Shown: piece after piece, positions 19,291-29,975 of the stretch
Numbering within the stretch: position 1 is the stretch's first letter
Layout of the letters: each line of letters opens with the position of its first letter
NCBI GenBank assembly: GCA_009829735.1
Contig: CM020620.1
Span: forward strand, 6,278,545 to 6,342,544
Origin: Pyropia yezoensis
Taxonomy: Eukaryota > Rhodophyta > Bangiophyceae > Bangiales > Bangiaceae
Reading direction: 5' to 3'
DNA length: 64,000 bases
Notes under the pieces: model-generated
Database searches by the model: none
Told to the model about the DNA's origin: nothing
The model's input: the letters and a program-made list of their open reading frames with translations, nothing else
Program-made: the position numbers and the translations under genes

Positions 19291-22143
19291 ATGCCGGTGA
19301 CCGGGGACTTTGCAGGGGCTCCGACCAACGTGCAGCGCGGCGACACTGGCACGACCACCGTTTCCGCCCCCCCCTTGCACCTCCCAAAATTTTCCGTCGG
19401 ACCCAAGAGGATCAAGAGGGTTTTGACTGCGGAGAAGGTGATTGAGAGCCTCGTCGTGCCCCCCTACCCCGAGTCGTCCAACTCGGGCGCCAACGGTGTG
19501 CTCACCATGGTGCCCGTGGCGTCCGTGGAGACGGGCAGTAACGCCAAGTCGTTCATCGCGTACAAGAGGCCGAGCGGCATCAGCCGCAAGCACCCTCGTT
19601 CGCTGTCGCCCCACTTTGGATTTTGTCAGTATGACTGGGTTGAGTATCCGTGCTCTGGGATTGAGGCGTGCCCGAATGTGCCCGACACGGTGCTGGACCG
19701 GTCCCACACGGCGCTCAAGCCCGGCAGCGGTGACGAGTACGCGGTGAACGAGAAGCTCTTCCTGGACGCCAGTGGGGAGGCCAAGGGCGCCAACGCGGAG
19801 CAGCTGTCCCTGAGCAGGAGTGGGACAAGTATGCGACGGTGGTCGTGCCGTTTGACGATCGCGAGTGTTCCAACATTGAGTGTGCCGCGCTACCCAGCAC
19901 CCCTAAGGGCAAGTTTGCGACCATTCGGGCGACCGGGAAGATTTTCCTGGGCTGTGCTGGCTACACATCGTCAAACAGGATCGGCCACAAGAACTGCTCG
20001 CTCTCCAACTGATGAGCTTAGAAAATATCAAGAAATGGGTTGCTGAGAGCAGGTAAGCACGAGTGTCACGGATGTGTGGGGTGATTGTGTTTTTTTTTGT
20101 AGAGCACCGTACTATTGGGGGGGTTGGACCGTCGTGTTTGTGGTCATCTACTATCGCAGTCTGATATTTTTCCCTATTTTTTCTGTGTTTCTATGGCCAT
20201 AGATCTGTGTTGGACGTTCCTCATGGGGTGGCCACAACGCAGCCCTGCATGACCATGCGGGCCCCTGGATCGCGCTGAAAGTGCAAGGGCCACATGGGCC
20301 CCGGCCTCGCACTGACACGGCACGTCCTATGCGACAGTGTCATTTACATTGGCACACCTGTAACCGACGCGGGTGAGCGCGACGTGCAGGGTTGGTTTTT
20401 GATCCTGTCTGTGGGGGCTCACACGCACCCTCCCCCTGCCATCACCAACTCTACACGTCGTCTGCTCGTCACGGCGAAGGAGGTCCGAGATCACCATCAC
20501 ATAACTGTTGCGCTAGAGGAGGAAGACGTGCGCAAAAAGCTGGCTGAGGAGTATGGGCGCGTAGCGGCCGCTGTGCCCCAGCAGGCCCTGAGGTACGCGC
20601 GGCGGGAGGCGGCAACCGAGAGAAGCCCGTGGGACAAGGCCGGGATGCCGCCATCCGCATGGTCGCGCGGGCGCAGGCGGCGGGCGACCCCTACTTCAGG
20701 GCTCCCATCGTGTCGCCGGAGACGGGCTACATCTTCCCCGCCTTCAGCGACACGAACCTCAGGGGCGTAGCGAACGGCGTCATATCCCTGGAGACGGATG
20801 AGTACTACAAATCCGTTGAGGCCGTGGGCTTGGAGCGGGACGGCGACGTTTTCGAGCTGGCCATCACCTCCACTGTCAACAACAAGGGCGTTACGCTCGC
20901 GCGGTTTTTCATCCAACGCGCGACGAGGTTTGTAGCGAGGACGTGCTACAAGCTCTTTTTTGAGCAAGTGCTACGTTTGAACGCCAAGTGGGCACCCTGG
21001 TACGTACACATGGCGCAGCGCATCACGGCGATGGTTCAGGCGAATGACTGGCCCTCAGCTGACGCAGCCGTCGCCAGAGCCACGCAGGAGGTGCAGCAGA
21101 TGCGCGACGGTGTGCTCGTAGGGATCACCCTCGACTTTTTGGCGACGCTGGCAGGCGGTGTGTGCGACGCTCTGGTCGATGTGGGCTTCACCGGCTTTAC
21201 AGCCGACCAGCACGCGCAGTGCCTGCTCTTTGGCTGCCAAGCGCATGCCCACCGCTTGTGCGACCGCGCCCCTCTATCGGTGCGGGCCCACATGCGCAAG
21301 CTTATTGACTGCTACAAACAGTCGGAGGCGGCCCGGCTGCGCGCACGCGTCGTGGAACTGGTGCCGACTTGCGACTGTGCTGGTGTCCTAGCCAATCCTC
21401 GGCTGCTGCCTGCTTTTTGCCCCGCGTATTCGGCAGCCCACAGCGTGCAACCCCAGGCGGCGTCTCCAACCACCAACACCGAGGAGTATTTGCATGAGAG
21501 AGTCTACAAGCTGTGTGGCCGCAGGCAGCCGTTGATGGTGGCAATGGCAGGCTGCAAGTTTGTGGACATGCAAGACGCGGAGGACATGGACGCTGGCCGC
21601 GCAGCAGGAGCGCATACCTCGGTGGAGCGCGGCGCGCTCTCCCAGCGCCGGCAGGAGCAGCGGCGCAAGAAGCGCGACCGCGGCCAACGCGGGGCCCCGG
21701 ACGATGACGGCGGACTGGCGGGCGAAGAGGCACTGGACGAGGCCACGGCCGGGTCGGAAGACTCCACCGACACGCTCATCGCAGGCGGCGGAGTGGCTGA
21801 CACGCGCGCAAGCCTCGCGCGCACCTCGGCAGCCAAGCCACCACGCAAGAAACAGGTGAGGGCTACCCCGCGGGCGGCAGCCGCTGCGGAAGTTCGCAGT
21901 CTTGAGCTCGAGAAAGAGCTCCGAGAGCAGAAGAACCGTGCCCTTACGGCAGAGCTGTCGGCCATGCGAGCGACGGGTTCGGGGCCGGCCTCTCCTGCAG
22001 CCGCGGTCAACTCATCCGGTGGCTCAGCTGGTCCACCGGCCTGGTTGGCTGGCTTTCTATCTGCCGCCTTCCCGACGCCCACGGACGCTCCCGCGGTCCC
22101 GTCAACCCAAGCTGTCGCCCGCCCCCCCGGGAGGCGGGAGTAG
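19291..22143 (+). pseudogene. MULE transposase, copy 2, with several lesions
   Basis: Paralog of copy 1 over the whole length (shared PLHLP, LTAEKVIESLVV, NWVEYPCSG-like YDWVEYPCSG, ETDEYYKSVEA, TLAGGVCDALV, TTNTEEYLHERVYKL). From ATG 19291 the frame breaks by one base near 19818 (before WDKYATVVVPFD), again near 20009, has TGA at 20276-20278 where copy 1 has Phe, and breaks again near 20632; from there it is open to TAG at 22143. A 150-bp intron at 20053-20202 (GTAAGC to CATAG) sits at exactly the copy-1 position and phase. Copy 2 keeps Trp where copy 1 has TAG, and copy 1 keeps frame where copy 2 does not, so the two decayed independently. The C-terminal basic and coiled-coil tail is present. 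Confidence 0.6.
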
Positions 22144-23321
22144 CGGGCAGGTCTGACCCATGTTTTCCTGCTTCAGGAGGAGGGGCTGTTGTCGTGGTGG
22201 ATAGTTAGCGGCCCTCGAAGGGAGCGTGCGCAATCTTACATACGGCGTCGGCGAATTCTTTCCGTCAAGCGAAAAACCGGTACTGTCAGTCTACGCACTC
22301 TGCGCGACGCACCGCATCTGGGTAGGGCCGGAAGACGCGGCAGTAAAACACAGCCCAATTCGGTAATAGGATCCTGGTGCTGGGACCCGACCAGGCTGTG
22401 TCCAGGGCATCCGATTTCTTAGTATTCCGAGCCGGGCCCAGACCCAGCGCTGGTCCACCTCCAGCAGCGGGTCTCGGTGCTGGGACCAGGGCCAGGTCCA
22501 CCGTGAAGTACGGTCAGTCGATCGATCAAGCCGAACGTAAGTGGCAGAGGTAGAATAAATGGGAACAAGTATCTCTTTCTGGACCATATCAAAACTGAAG
22601 AGACAAGTCATCGCCCGCCCCCCGTGCACTCCCCTGTGCGAACGCTTGGCCGGTGTGAAGGGGGGGCGCACCCCCCCCGTCGCGTGATGAAGCCAGTCTG
22701 TCCGGGTTTGCTCCCCTGCGTGCCTCCCCACCCGTGTGCTCACAGGTGCAGTCACCGACCACCGCGGCGACCGTGGGTAGGCGCCCGCCCGCGCCACCTC
22801 ACCTGTGTCAGGTGCCGATCGTTGTGCGCGTCGCTGGCGTCTGTTTCCGTTCTTGCCCTCCCCCCCTCCCCACGCAGACGCACCGACGCTGCTGCCACCC
22901 GCCGTCGTGTGCGCAATTTTTTTTCCCTCTGCCCGCGGCGGCTGAGGCCCCAGAGTGTCGTGACCACTTCCCTGTTCTTCCTTCCTGCCCCCCTATCCTC
23001 CCCCCCGCCCATCAACGTTTTTGCGCAGCTGTCGACAGCTACGAGGTCGACCACTCGCTGCTTGTTGTGCTCCGCTCCCCCTGTGCCTGCGGTTTTGGTG
23101 GTTCTGCCTGTTGTCCGTCACGGGTGTCTCTGTGTCCCAAGCCCCACCCTCCCTTTCCCCCCCACCCTCCCTTTCCCCCCCACCCCCCCCCCTGCCCGTC
23201 TGGATTCTGTCGCTGCTGTCGACTACGGCTGCGGGGCTGGCCATCACCAACTACGTCTTTCCACCTGTGCGCACTCCTACCCTGTGGGCTTCATCCCGTG
23301 CCGTGATCAGCGCGCGACAGC

Positions 23322-24698
23322 ATGCCCCACCGACGGGGGGAGCGTCATTGGGAGGACCCTCTCGCCGCTCTCGACCGCTACATTGACGACCCATTTTCGA
23401 TTGACCTTGCGGGAGGCGATTTTTCACCCGACGTTGGGGATGAGGTTGGTGCCTTTTTAGGGGAGACGGATTTGGGTGTTTCGGTGGAGGAGGGCGGACC
23501 GGCCGGCGGGGGAGGGGCTGAGGGGGACGCCGAGTGTGTCGGGGGGCAGGGCAATCTCGCGGCCGACAGTGACGATGAGGATGCCGATATGGCGGCCCTG
23601 TTTGCTTTTTCTGTGGCGCTCTTGTTTCCTGGGGGAGCGTGTGGGGCGCGCCCCATCTACCTCAGGGACAATGGGAGGGCATGGGTGACCCGTCTGGGGC
23701 GACGTGACGTATACTTTTTTAAGCGAATGCGTATGACTCCATTCTCTTTTGAAAAGCTCCTTGGTCTGGTGCTGCCGTTTTTGCGTGCCGATGGAGATGG
23801 CGTGGTGGGACGTCCCCCAACCATTGAGCCCCGCATACGGCTGCTGGTGGTGGTGTTTTGGCTTGGCCAGGGTGGCAGCCAGTTCACCTCTTGTGAGGTG
23901 GCTGACATGGCCGCGGCCACCTTTTCGCCCATTTTGCTTGAGGTCGTCGGCGCCATCCTGAGCGCGCTACCCCGCCCCCACTTCCCAAAGACGTTGGATG
24001 GCCAAGCTGCCGTGGCGAGGCGGTTTGAGACGCGGCTGGACTGCCGCATCCGCAAGGTTGCCGGCGTCATTGACGGGTGCCTGATTCCCATCCGCACCCC
24101 CCCAGCCAAGTTTAAGGCGGCTTTCAATACCCGGAAATGCTTCCACGGCGTCATCTTGCTAGCCATCGTGGACGCCGACAAGCGCATTATGATGACGCGG
24201 TCTGGTCTACGCGGCTCGATGGCGGACAGTCGGGCGTTCAAGGAGAGCGGATGGTACGAGCGCCAGGCCGGGGATAACCCTGTGCTTCACCCTGTGTATT
24301 TGCTATTGGCCGACGGGGGGTTTGCATTGCAGACGTGGCTGCTCAAGCCCTACCCCCAGGACCAGCTGACTACCGAGCGTCGGAAGCTGTACAACCGGTT
24401 TTTATGCTCGCCTCGCGCCGTGGTTGAGAATGCTTTTGGACTGCTGAAGGGACGGTGGCGTGTGCTACATACGAAGGTCTCGGCGGAAACTGAGTTTGTT
24501 CCCAGCGTGATTGAGTGCTGTGTGGCTTTGCATAACTTTTTGTTGGATGAAGGGGACACCTGGGAGGACACGGTGGATGCTCGCGAGGGCGACGACGGTG
24601 CCCCCGCAGCTGACGGACAGGATGGGGAGGAATACGAGGTGGCCGTCCAAATGCGGGAGGAATTAGCAGACGCTCTGTATGAAGTGTACCATGAATAG
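23322..24698 (+). CDS. PIF/Harbinger DDE transposase (HARBI1-like)
   Basis: Intact ATG-to-TAG frame of 458 residues, usual length for the family. The N-terminal 120 residues are acidic and variable. The DDE nuclease fold shows the expected landmarks: VAGVIDGCLIPI with Asp251, RGSMADSR, YLLLADGGFAL with Asp331, and RAVVENAFGLLKGRWRVL with Glu369, followed by ALHNFLLDEGD. These residues would bind the two catalytic metal ions for strand cleavage and transfer (family knowledge). No frameshift or stop is present, and it faces the Myb-like partner gene, 438 bases away 3' to 3'. In known elements the transposase needs that partner for nuclear entry and DNA binding. The ORF looks fit to be functional; activity is not shown. 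Confidence 0.92.
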   Translation: MPHRRGERHWEDPLAALDRYIDDPFSIDLAGGDFSPDVGDEVGAFLGETDLGVSVEEGGPAGGGGAEGDAECVGGQGNLAADSDDEDADMAALFAFSVALLFPGGACGARPIYLRDNGRAWVTRLGRRDVYFFKRMRMTPFSFEKLLGLVLPFLRADGDGVVGRPPTIEPRIRLLVVVFWLGQGGSQFTSCEVADMAAATFSPILLEVVGAILSALPRPHFPKTLDGQAAVARRFETRLDCRIRKVAGVIDGCLIPIRTPPAKFKAAFNTRKCFHGVILLAIVDADKRIMMTRSGLRGSMADSRAFKESGWYERQAGDNPVLHPVYLLLADGGFALQTWLLKPYPQDQLTTERRKLYNRFLCSPRAVVENAFGLLKGRWRVLHTKVSAETEFVPSVIECCVALHNFLLDEGDTWEDTVDAREGDDGAPAADGQDGEEYEVAVQMREELADALYEVYHE

Positions 24699-25021
24699 AA
24701 TTAGATGGACTGCTTGGACCAAGACGTAGGTGAACACCAGTTCAGGTCGCACAATTGTTGAGCGAGCCCGTCGTTGGCGCGGCAGTGGGGCATGATAGCC
24801 CGGACCGCATGGCAAATTTCGTAGACGAGAGCCACAACAGTGCCACTCGCCGGACTTCCATAGAGCCTCGCTGTGCGAACAATTGACGTGGTCGGAACTA
24901 CCCCGCAACTGGCATGGGCGGACACACTCGCTGCCCCGCCCCATGGCCCCGCTTCTCCCTATCGCTTCGGCTTCTCGTGCTGCCCCTTCCCTTCCTGCTG
25001 CCCAGTCTCTCCCCGCTGCCG

Positions 25022-25165
25022 TGTCCCCCTCCGCTGCGCCGTCCCCCCCCGCTGCCCCGTCTCTCTACGCAGCCTCGTCACCATCTGGTGCCCCGTCCCC
25101 CTCCGCTGCGCCGTCCCCCCCCGCTGCCCCGTCTCTCTACGCAGCCTCGTCACCATCTGGTGACC
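25022..25165. repeat. 72-bp tandem duplication
   Basis: Two nearly perfect copies of a 72-bp unit (25022-25093 and 25094-25165; CCCCCTCCGCTGCGCC recurs at exactly 72 bases). It overlaps the 3' end of the minus-strand Myb-like gene, whose stop codon lies in one copy. Confidence 0.85.
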
Positions 25166-26816
25166 CGTCCCCCCCCGGTGCCCTGCCGCGCCCCGCCGCC
25201 CCGCCGCGCCCCGCCGCCCCGCCTTCCCCCGGTATCACGCTCCCCCCCGGTGCCCCCCCCACCCCCGCATCCCCGCCCCCCCCCGCACTCCCGCCCTCTC
25301 CCGCTTCCTCAAGCCCCCTCGCAGCCTCTCCATCCGCGGCCGCTGCCCGGCCACCCGCCGACACCCCGCTCCCCCCCGTGGGTCGCATCACTTCTTCCCC
25401 ACCGCCCGAAATCCACTCGCGCTGCATCGCGAGCATGTCCGCCATGGACACGTTGGCGCAGGCAAATTGCAGCATCCTCGTAGTGATGCTCTCGCTCGTC
25501 CTGCGACGCTGGTCCGCATCATTGTTGCGTTGCTGGAGGGCCGCCTCCTGCTCCCTCACGGCAACCATACGCTCCGCCAACGCCAGACGCCCGTCCTGGT
25601 ACTGCTTTGTCCAGCGAGCCTGTTTGTGCATGGCCTCAAAGCGGTCGGTGCGGCCTGCCTCGGTGCTGGCCATGGCGTCTGCCACGCGATTGAGCACCGC
25701 CGCCTTTGCGCCCGCCGACGGCTGCTTGCTCTTCAGCGCGCCACGGGGCACGACCCGGGGCAACCCAGCCAGTGCGGGCGACAGCTCGCGGGATTTGGGC
25801 GGGGTGGCCGAGTTGCCCCTCAGCGGGGCACGCGCACCGCCGCTAGCTGACGCCGCTGCGCCGCCGGCCGCAGGGGATGCCAGCGGCGGCGACGGGGTCG
25901 TTTCTTCACCACTCAAAGGAGGGGAGGCGTCGTTAACACTCCGCGACTCCCCGTCGGCAGTCATTCCCCCCCCGCAGGCTGGGGGGGCAGTGGGTGCGGG
26001 GGAGAGGGGGGGGGTTGAAAGACCAGATTCCAACACAATCTCGCGCTCGACCTCCGCGGTGGTTCCCCAAATGGAGTGCCCTTTGTCGTAGTCCTCAAAT
26101 TCCGCTGCATCAGTGTCAAGCCAGAAGAAGCGCAATACTCAAAAGAAAAGCAGCAGCAGCAAAAAGCGCGAACGGCGGTGTGTCAGATGTGGAAAGCTCT
26201 GACTCTCTTCATAACAAAGATCACCATCTGCCGATGAAGGGAAAAGGGGGTGGCGATGTCAGGGCGACCAACGTCGGGCAACGCCATGCCACCAGGCTCT
26301 CGAGAGACAGTGCAAAACAGCAATCAATGACAATACATAGTATTAATACATACCTTTCTTATCATCTACGTCCTTCGTTGCCGCTCCGCGGTTGCGCAGC
26401 TTGGACACCTGCTCATGGATGGATCGCCACGCGCTGGAAACCTTCTTGATCTTGGCCATGACTTTAGGCCCCGTGAAAGCCTGTGAGGAGTTGGTTGTGT
26501 TCAGGATCTCCGCCCACCGTTTGTAGATAACGCCCAGCTTCTTGTGCTTGTTCGCGCTCTTGAGCGCCGCGCGCCGCTCGCTAGAGTCGCTCAAAAAGTC
26601 CAAGAGCTGCGTCGTGGCAGCCGGTGTCCATCTCACCTTCTTGCCTGCCGATGAGGCCCCGTCGGCTCCTGCGAGGGCCGAGGGCGCCGGTCGCTTCCGC
26701 CCACGAGGATTGGCGCCACGCGGAGTGGAAGGCACGCCCAAGGACGAGTCCGCTTCCGCGGCCACGCTTCTCGGGAGAGGGGAGGGACGGACAACCGGGG
26801 TGGGCGGGGAAGGCAT
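25137..26816 (-). CDS. Myb/SANT-like DNA-binding protein of the Harbinger element, two exons
   Basis: Exon 1 from ATG 26816 to 26354 (154 codons plus one base), intron 26353-26138 (216 bp; GTATGT donor, pyrimidine-rich TTTTCTTTTGAG acceptor), exon 2 26137-25137; about 487 residues. A second acceptor 18 bases downstream (GATGCAG) would also keep frame. Residues about 59-145 form the Myb/SANT-like domain (KKVRWTPAATTQLLDFL, YKRWAEILN, KIKKVSSAWRSIHEQV). Exon 2 starts acidic, has a central charged helical segment (RMVAVREQEAALQQRNN) likely to be a coiled coil, and ends in a Gly/Ala-rich tail that reaches the 72-bp duplication. In Harbinger systems this protein binds subterminal DNA and brings the transposase to it (family knowledge). 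Confidence 0.8.
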
Positions 26817-27439
26817 GGCCACCGCCCTGGAGGGTGATGGTGCGGCGTGGGGGCCACCGAAGGTGAGGCGGCTGTGGGTCCGTAGGTCAGTGCGGTGCGA
26901 TGCGTGTGGGCAGTTGGGCGAGCCGTGCTGGACCTGCTCCAGGAACAACGAGCGTGGTCGTCGCGACGGCCGGATTTGTTGGCTTTTTCGGGCACCAAGC
27001 AACAAGGACTTTCCGCGAGTGGTCGCACATGGAATATACTTACTGAGGAAGATGTCACTGATGTTGCAGTTGTGTCGACCAAGACCCAGCATACCTGACA
27101 ACCCCCGTTCAGCGTACAATCAGAGCATATCGATCGTCGGAAGACCCAGGAGCCTGGTTCAGACCCAGGAACGGGTTCGAATTACCGAATCGGGTACAGC
27201 AAAAAACGGCACCCTCGCCTTCGATTAAAACCGCCCTTGGCCGGGCGATACAGTACTGACCGTGAAAGCGGCATAATGATCTGCCTGGCAGATGCCTATT
27301 GGCGCTCCATGATCCACAGCGAGGCGTGATCCCAAAATCGGATACGGGACATTTTTTTTTTTTGCAACGCGGACAAGGCATGGATGCGCCCGCCACCGCC
27401 ACGACGCAGGCATGGTGGCGGCTACGCCAGGGCCGTCAC

Positions 27440-28100
27440 CAGCGCGGCCACAGCTGCGACGGCAGCGTTCCGCCCTCCTCCTACGTCTCCCACCCATACC
27501 AACGCCCTAGGGAGGGTCGTAGTGGCGCGCTTGGCGGAGGCGGGGGTGCCAGCAGAGGGGGATGGCTTGCCCCCGCCCAGCCGCACCCCCCCATCTCCCC
27601 GGCCCCCGCCAGCACCATCCCCGCCCGCCGCCGCCGATCCGATGAGCGCAGCCGGCGCGCCGTCGGCCACAGGCGCCGCCACACCGCCGCTTACCGCCGC
27701 CGCCACCACCGCCGCCGCGGAGCCCCTTGTCGCCCCGACGGTGGTGTGGGCAGCCACAGCGGCGGGGGGGGATCGACCCAGGCCGCCCGACAAACCCCCC
27801 TCATTGCCATCGCTGCCGCCTTGGCCGCCAGCCACAGCAACGGCCGCCGTGGCGCGCGCGGCCGCCGTGCCACCGGCCGTGGTCACCGCCCCACCTTGGC
27901 CCGCCGTCGTCGCCGCCCAGACCGCCACACGACCGAGCGCGCCCGCCGTCGCCACCCAGTCGCCGCCCGCCCCCGCGCCGACGCCCAGCTCCCACCCGCC
28001 GAGTTGGCGTGGCGGCTGTGAAGGTGCCAGCGTCGGGGGATCCTCTCCCCCCTCCAACCTGCACCCCCCCCCGCGCCGCTGCCACCACCAGCATTGCCTT
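27440..28100 (-). repeat. GC-rich dispersed repeat, copy in minus orientation
   Basis: The reverse complement of this stretch aligns with 42170-42770: shared blocks include GAGAGGATCCCCC/GAAAGGATCCCCC, ACGCTGG, GCGGCGACGAC and, in translation, GGVAAPVA(D/G)GAPAAL and DGGVRLGGG. Ala/Gly-rich frames are open on both strands. The conserved translated segments suggest coding ancestry, but the product is not recognisable. Confidence 0.6.
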
Positions 28101-29149
28101 CCCCCGCTGCCGCCATGGCGCCCACCTCGGCCAGCGCGGAGCCGGCCGCCAGCACGGCTGCGTCGTTCCCGAGCGTCGTCGCGGCCACCGCCGTGCCGCC
28201 GCCAAGCCCGACGGCCGTCGCCGCTGCGCCGCGCGTGCCCGCCGCAGCGGGGAGGCCTTACATCTTATCATTCAGCGCCGCACGGACGCTCCGCCGCAGC
28301 CCCTTCGCCGTCCACCGCCATCGTGCCGCTGACCGCGGCGGCCCCCGCCGCCGCCGCCCGCCATGTGCGGGGAGCGCGCCAAGAAACACCGCACCACCGC
28401 CGGCCGCCCGTGTGACCTCGGCAACGCCTGCCATGTCGTCCGCCGCCACCGTCTTGTCGGCCACCATCGGTACCGTCATGACGGCGGCGCCGGCCACGCG
28501 GTAAGCGCCGTCGCCGGCTCGTCCCCCGGGGCCGCCGGCGCCGTCACTGGCGGCGGGGTGCCGCCCCCTCGCACCGTTTGGCGCGTCCACCGACGACGCC
28601 CCGACCACGTGCATTGCCGCCGCCGCCGGCCGCCGGTCGGGCGCGTCATGGAGGCGGCGGGCAGGACGAGCACACGACCTCCGAAGGGGGAGGGTCGAGG
28701 GGGGGAGGGGGGGGGGGGAAGCACGGCATGTCCGGCGACGGCTGCAACGCCGTCAGCACGGTGCTGCAGCCGTCACCGGCGATCACGCAAGCCGCGTTTA
28801 ACCTGGAGCACGGAGTCGCGTGCAGCGTGGCAATTGCCCATGTATTTATCGTGTACTCAAGTCCAACAATACCGTCTCTGACCCGATAATCCTTCCTGTC
28901 ATCCACTATTCCTTCCTTCCTTGGAGAACTGACTCCCTACGGCATCTGTCGGGTTGTGGGACAGGGGTTGCGAGATCATAATTATCGCATTAGAAGTAAA
29001 GACTAAATCATGAGGAAAGAAGAATGTTCGGCAGGCAGGGAGCATAATTATCGTCACATGCTCCACGTGGCACACCACGTGGCAGGCGGATCTATCCTTT
29101 TGGCCCGCCCCTACACCTGGGTTTTCATTACACCCTCTTTTGATGCCTA
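28101..29149. other. Spacer with low-complexity frames and a G-box pair
   Basis: 28101-28510 holds Ala/Pro-rich open frames (for example 28094-28504, plus) that I cannot tell from chance. Composition drops after 28850, where TTCCTTCC motifs recur at about 28890-28920. CCACGTGG occurs twice 12 bases apart (29063 and 29075), a possible bHLH/bZIP site pair. Confidence 0.3.
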
Positions 29150-29975
29150 CGTGGATCCCTCTCAGTGGCTCAGAGAATGTCTGTGACAAAAGGCTTATCT
29201 CCAATTCTGTCCCCACGCCACCGGGCCCTTCAAAGGGGTTGCGTCGCAGCGGCGCTTCGCGCATCTGCGGGTCTTGGGCTCGGATGAGTTTCGGTCCAAG
29301 TTCGAGCCCCCCCCCCCTTCCCCGCCTGCATCTTTGCTTGGCCGGAGGCCGTCTTGGGGAGACCGCGCACCCCCAAGTCGCCCGCCGGCGACTGCGGCAC
29401 CCCCCCACCCCGTTGATACCGTTAAAAAAAAAAAGTGTGAGTGAGTGAGCCTGGTTTTCTTTACATCACTACCACGCGTTGAGGGATGGTGGCGTTTGGC
29501 GACGGAGGGCGAATGCCATGCGGCGTGGCGTGACGGGGGGGGTTGGTATCGTAAGACATAGAGGCACTGCATGGTCCAAGGACCGAATTTTCGACATGCG
29601 TGAGCACTGATATTGTGCGTCCCGTAAAAAGTGGACGTGCGCAGGTCGTGCAGTGTGGGTTTGATTGGTCCAGTGGCCGACATTGGACATGATCACGACA
29701 TGTGCACGTCCACCTTTTACGGGACGCACTATAGATTCCATGCCATGTACTGTTTTCCATTATTTTCTGTTCTCAGCCGAGACGAGAGGCGCGAGGGTCC
29801 ACGTGTGCATTCGTTGACGATTTTAGACACCATCGCCGGAACGAAACTGACACAACGATGTCGTGCCAATGCAGTGCAAGAACTGCTTCGCGCCTAACAG
29901 AATTGAAGCAGCTGAGCCAACCGGCGGAGGCGGTGGCCACTGAAGCCCAGGATGCACAGAAAATGCCGTTTTAAC
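29150..29975 (+). repeat. Dispersed repeat, copy 2 (paralog of 11640-12330)
   Basis: Aligns with copy 1 block by block in the same order and orientation (see that entry). Extra length here is explained partly by a 119-bp inverted-repeat insertion at 29613-29731. The last block ends near AATGCCGTTTTAACTTGG at 29963-29980. Confidence 0.65.
29613..29731. mobile_element. 119-bp foldback MITE flanked by TA
   Basis: GTGCGTCCCGTAAAA at 29615 starts a 36-base arm, ending GTCGTG, that is inverted at the right end (GTGGACGTGC core conserved; about three mismatches over 36). The paralogous repeat at 12 kb reads ACTGATAGATTC without the insert, whereas here ACTGATA and TATAGATTC flank it, so a TA dinucleotide was duplicated. 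That fits a Tc1/mariner-type (Stowaway-like) MITE. It has no coding capacity. Confidence 0.75.

Larger units (their letters stand above)
22354..27194. mobile_element. PIF/Harbinger-type DNA transposon, apparently complete
   Basis: Contains a DDE transposase (23322-24698, plus) and a Myb/SANT-like gene (26816-25137, minus), the two-gene set that defines PIF/Harbinger elements. Likely ends are CCCAATTCGGTAAT at 22354-22367 and its near-perfect inverse ATTACCGAATCGGG at 27181-27194 (13 of 14), each followed inward by sequence rich in CCAGG, TGGGTCT and AGACCCAG motifs. Exact termini and the 3-bp target duplication usual for this superfamily are not clear by eye, so the boundaries may be off by tens of bases. 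Confidence 0.65.

Noticed and set aside
27384..28415. 343-codon Pro/Ala/Thr-rich plus-strand frame
   Set aside because: Lies over a dispersed repeat whose other copy conserves the opposite strand's reading (GGVAAPVA...), so this strand is probably the shadow.
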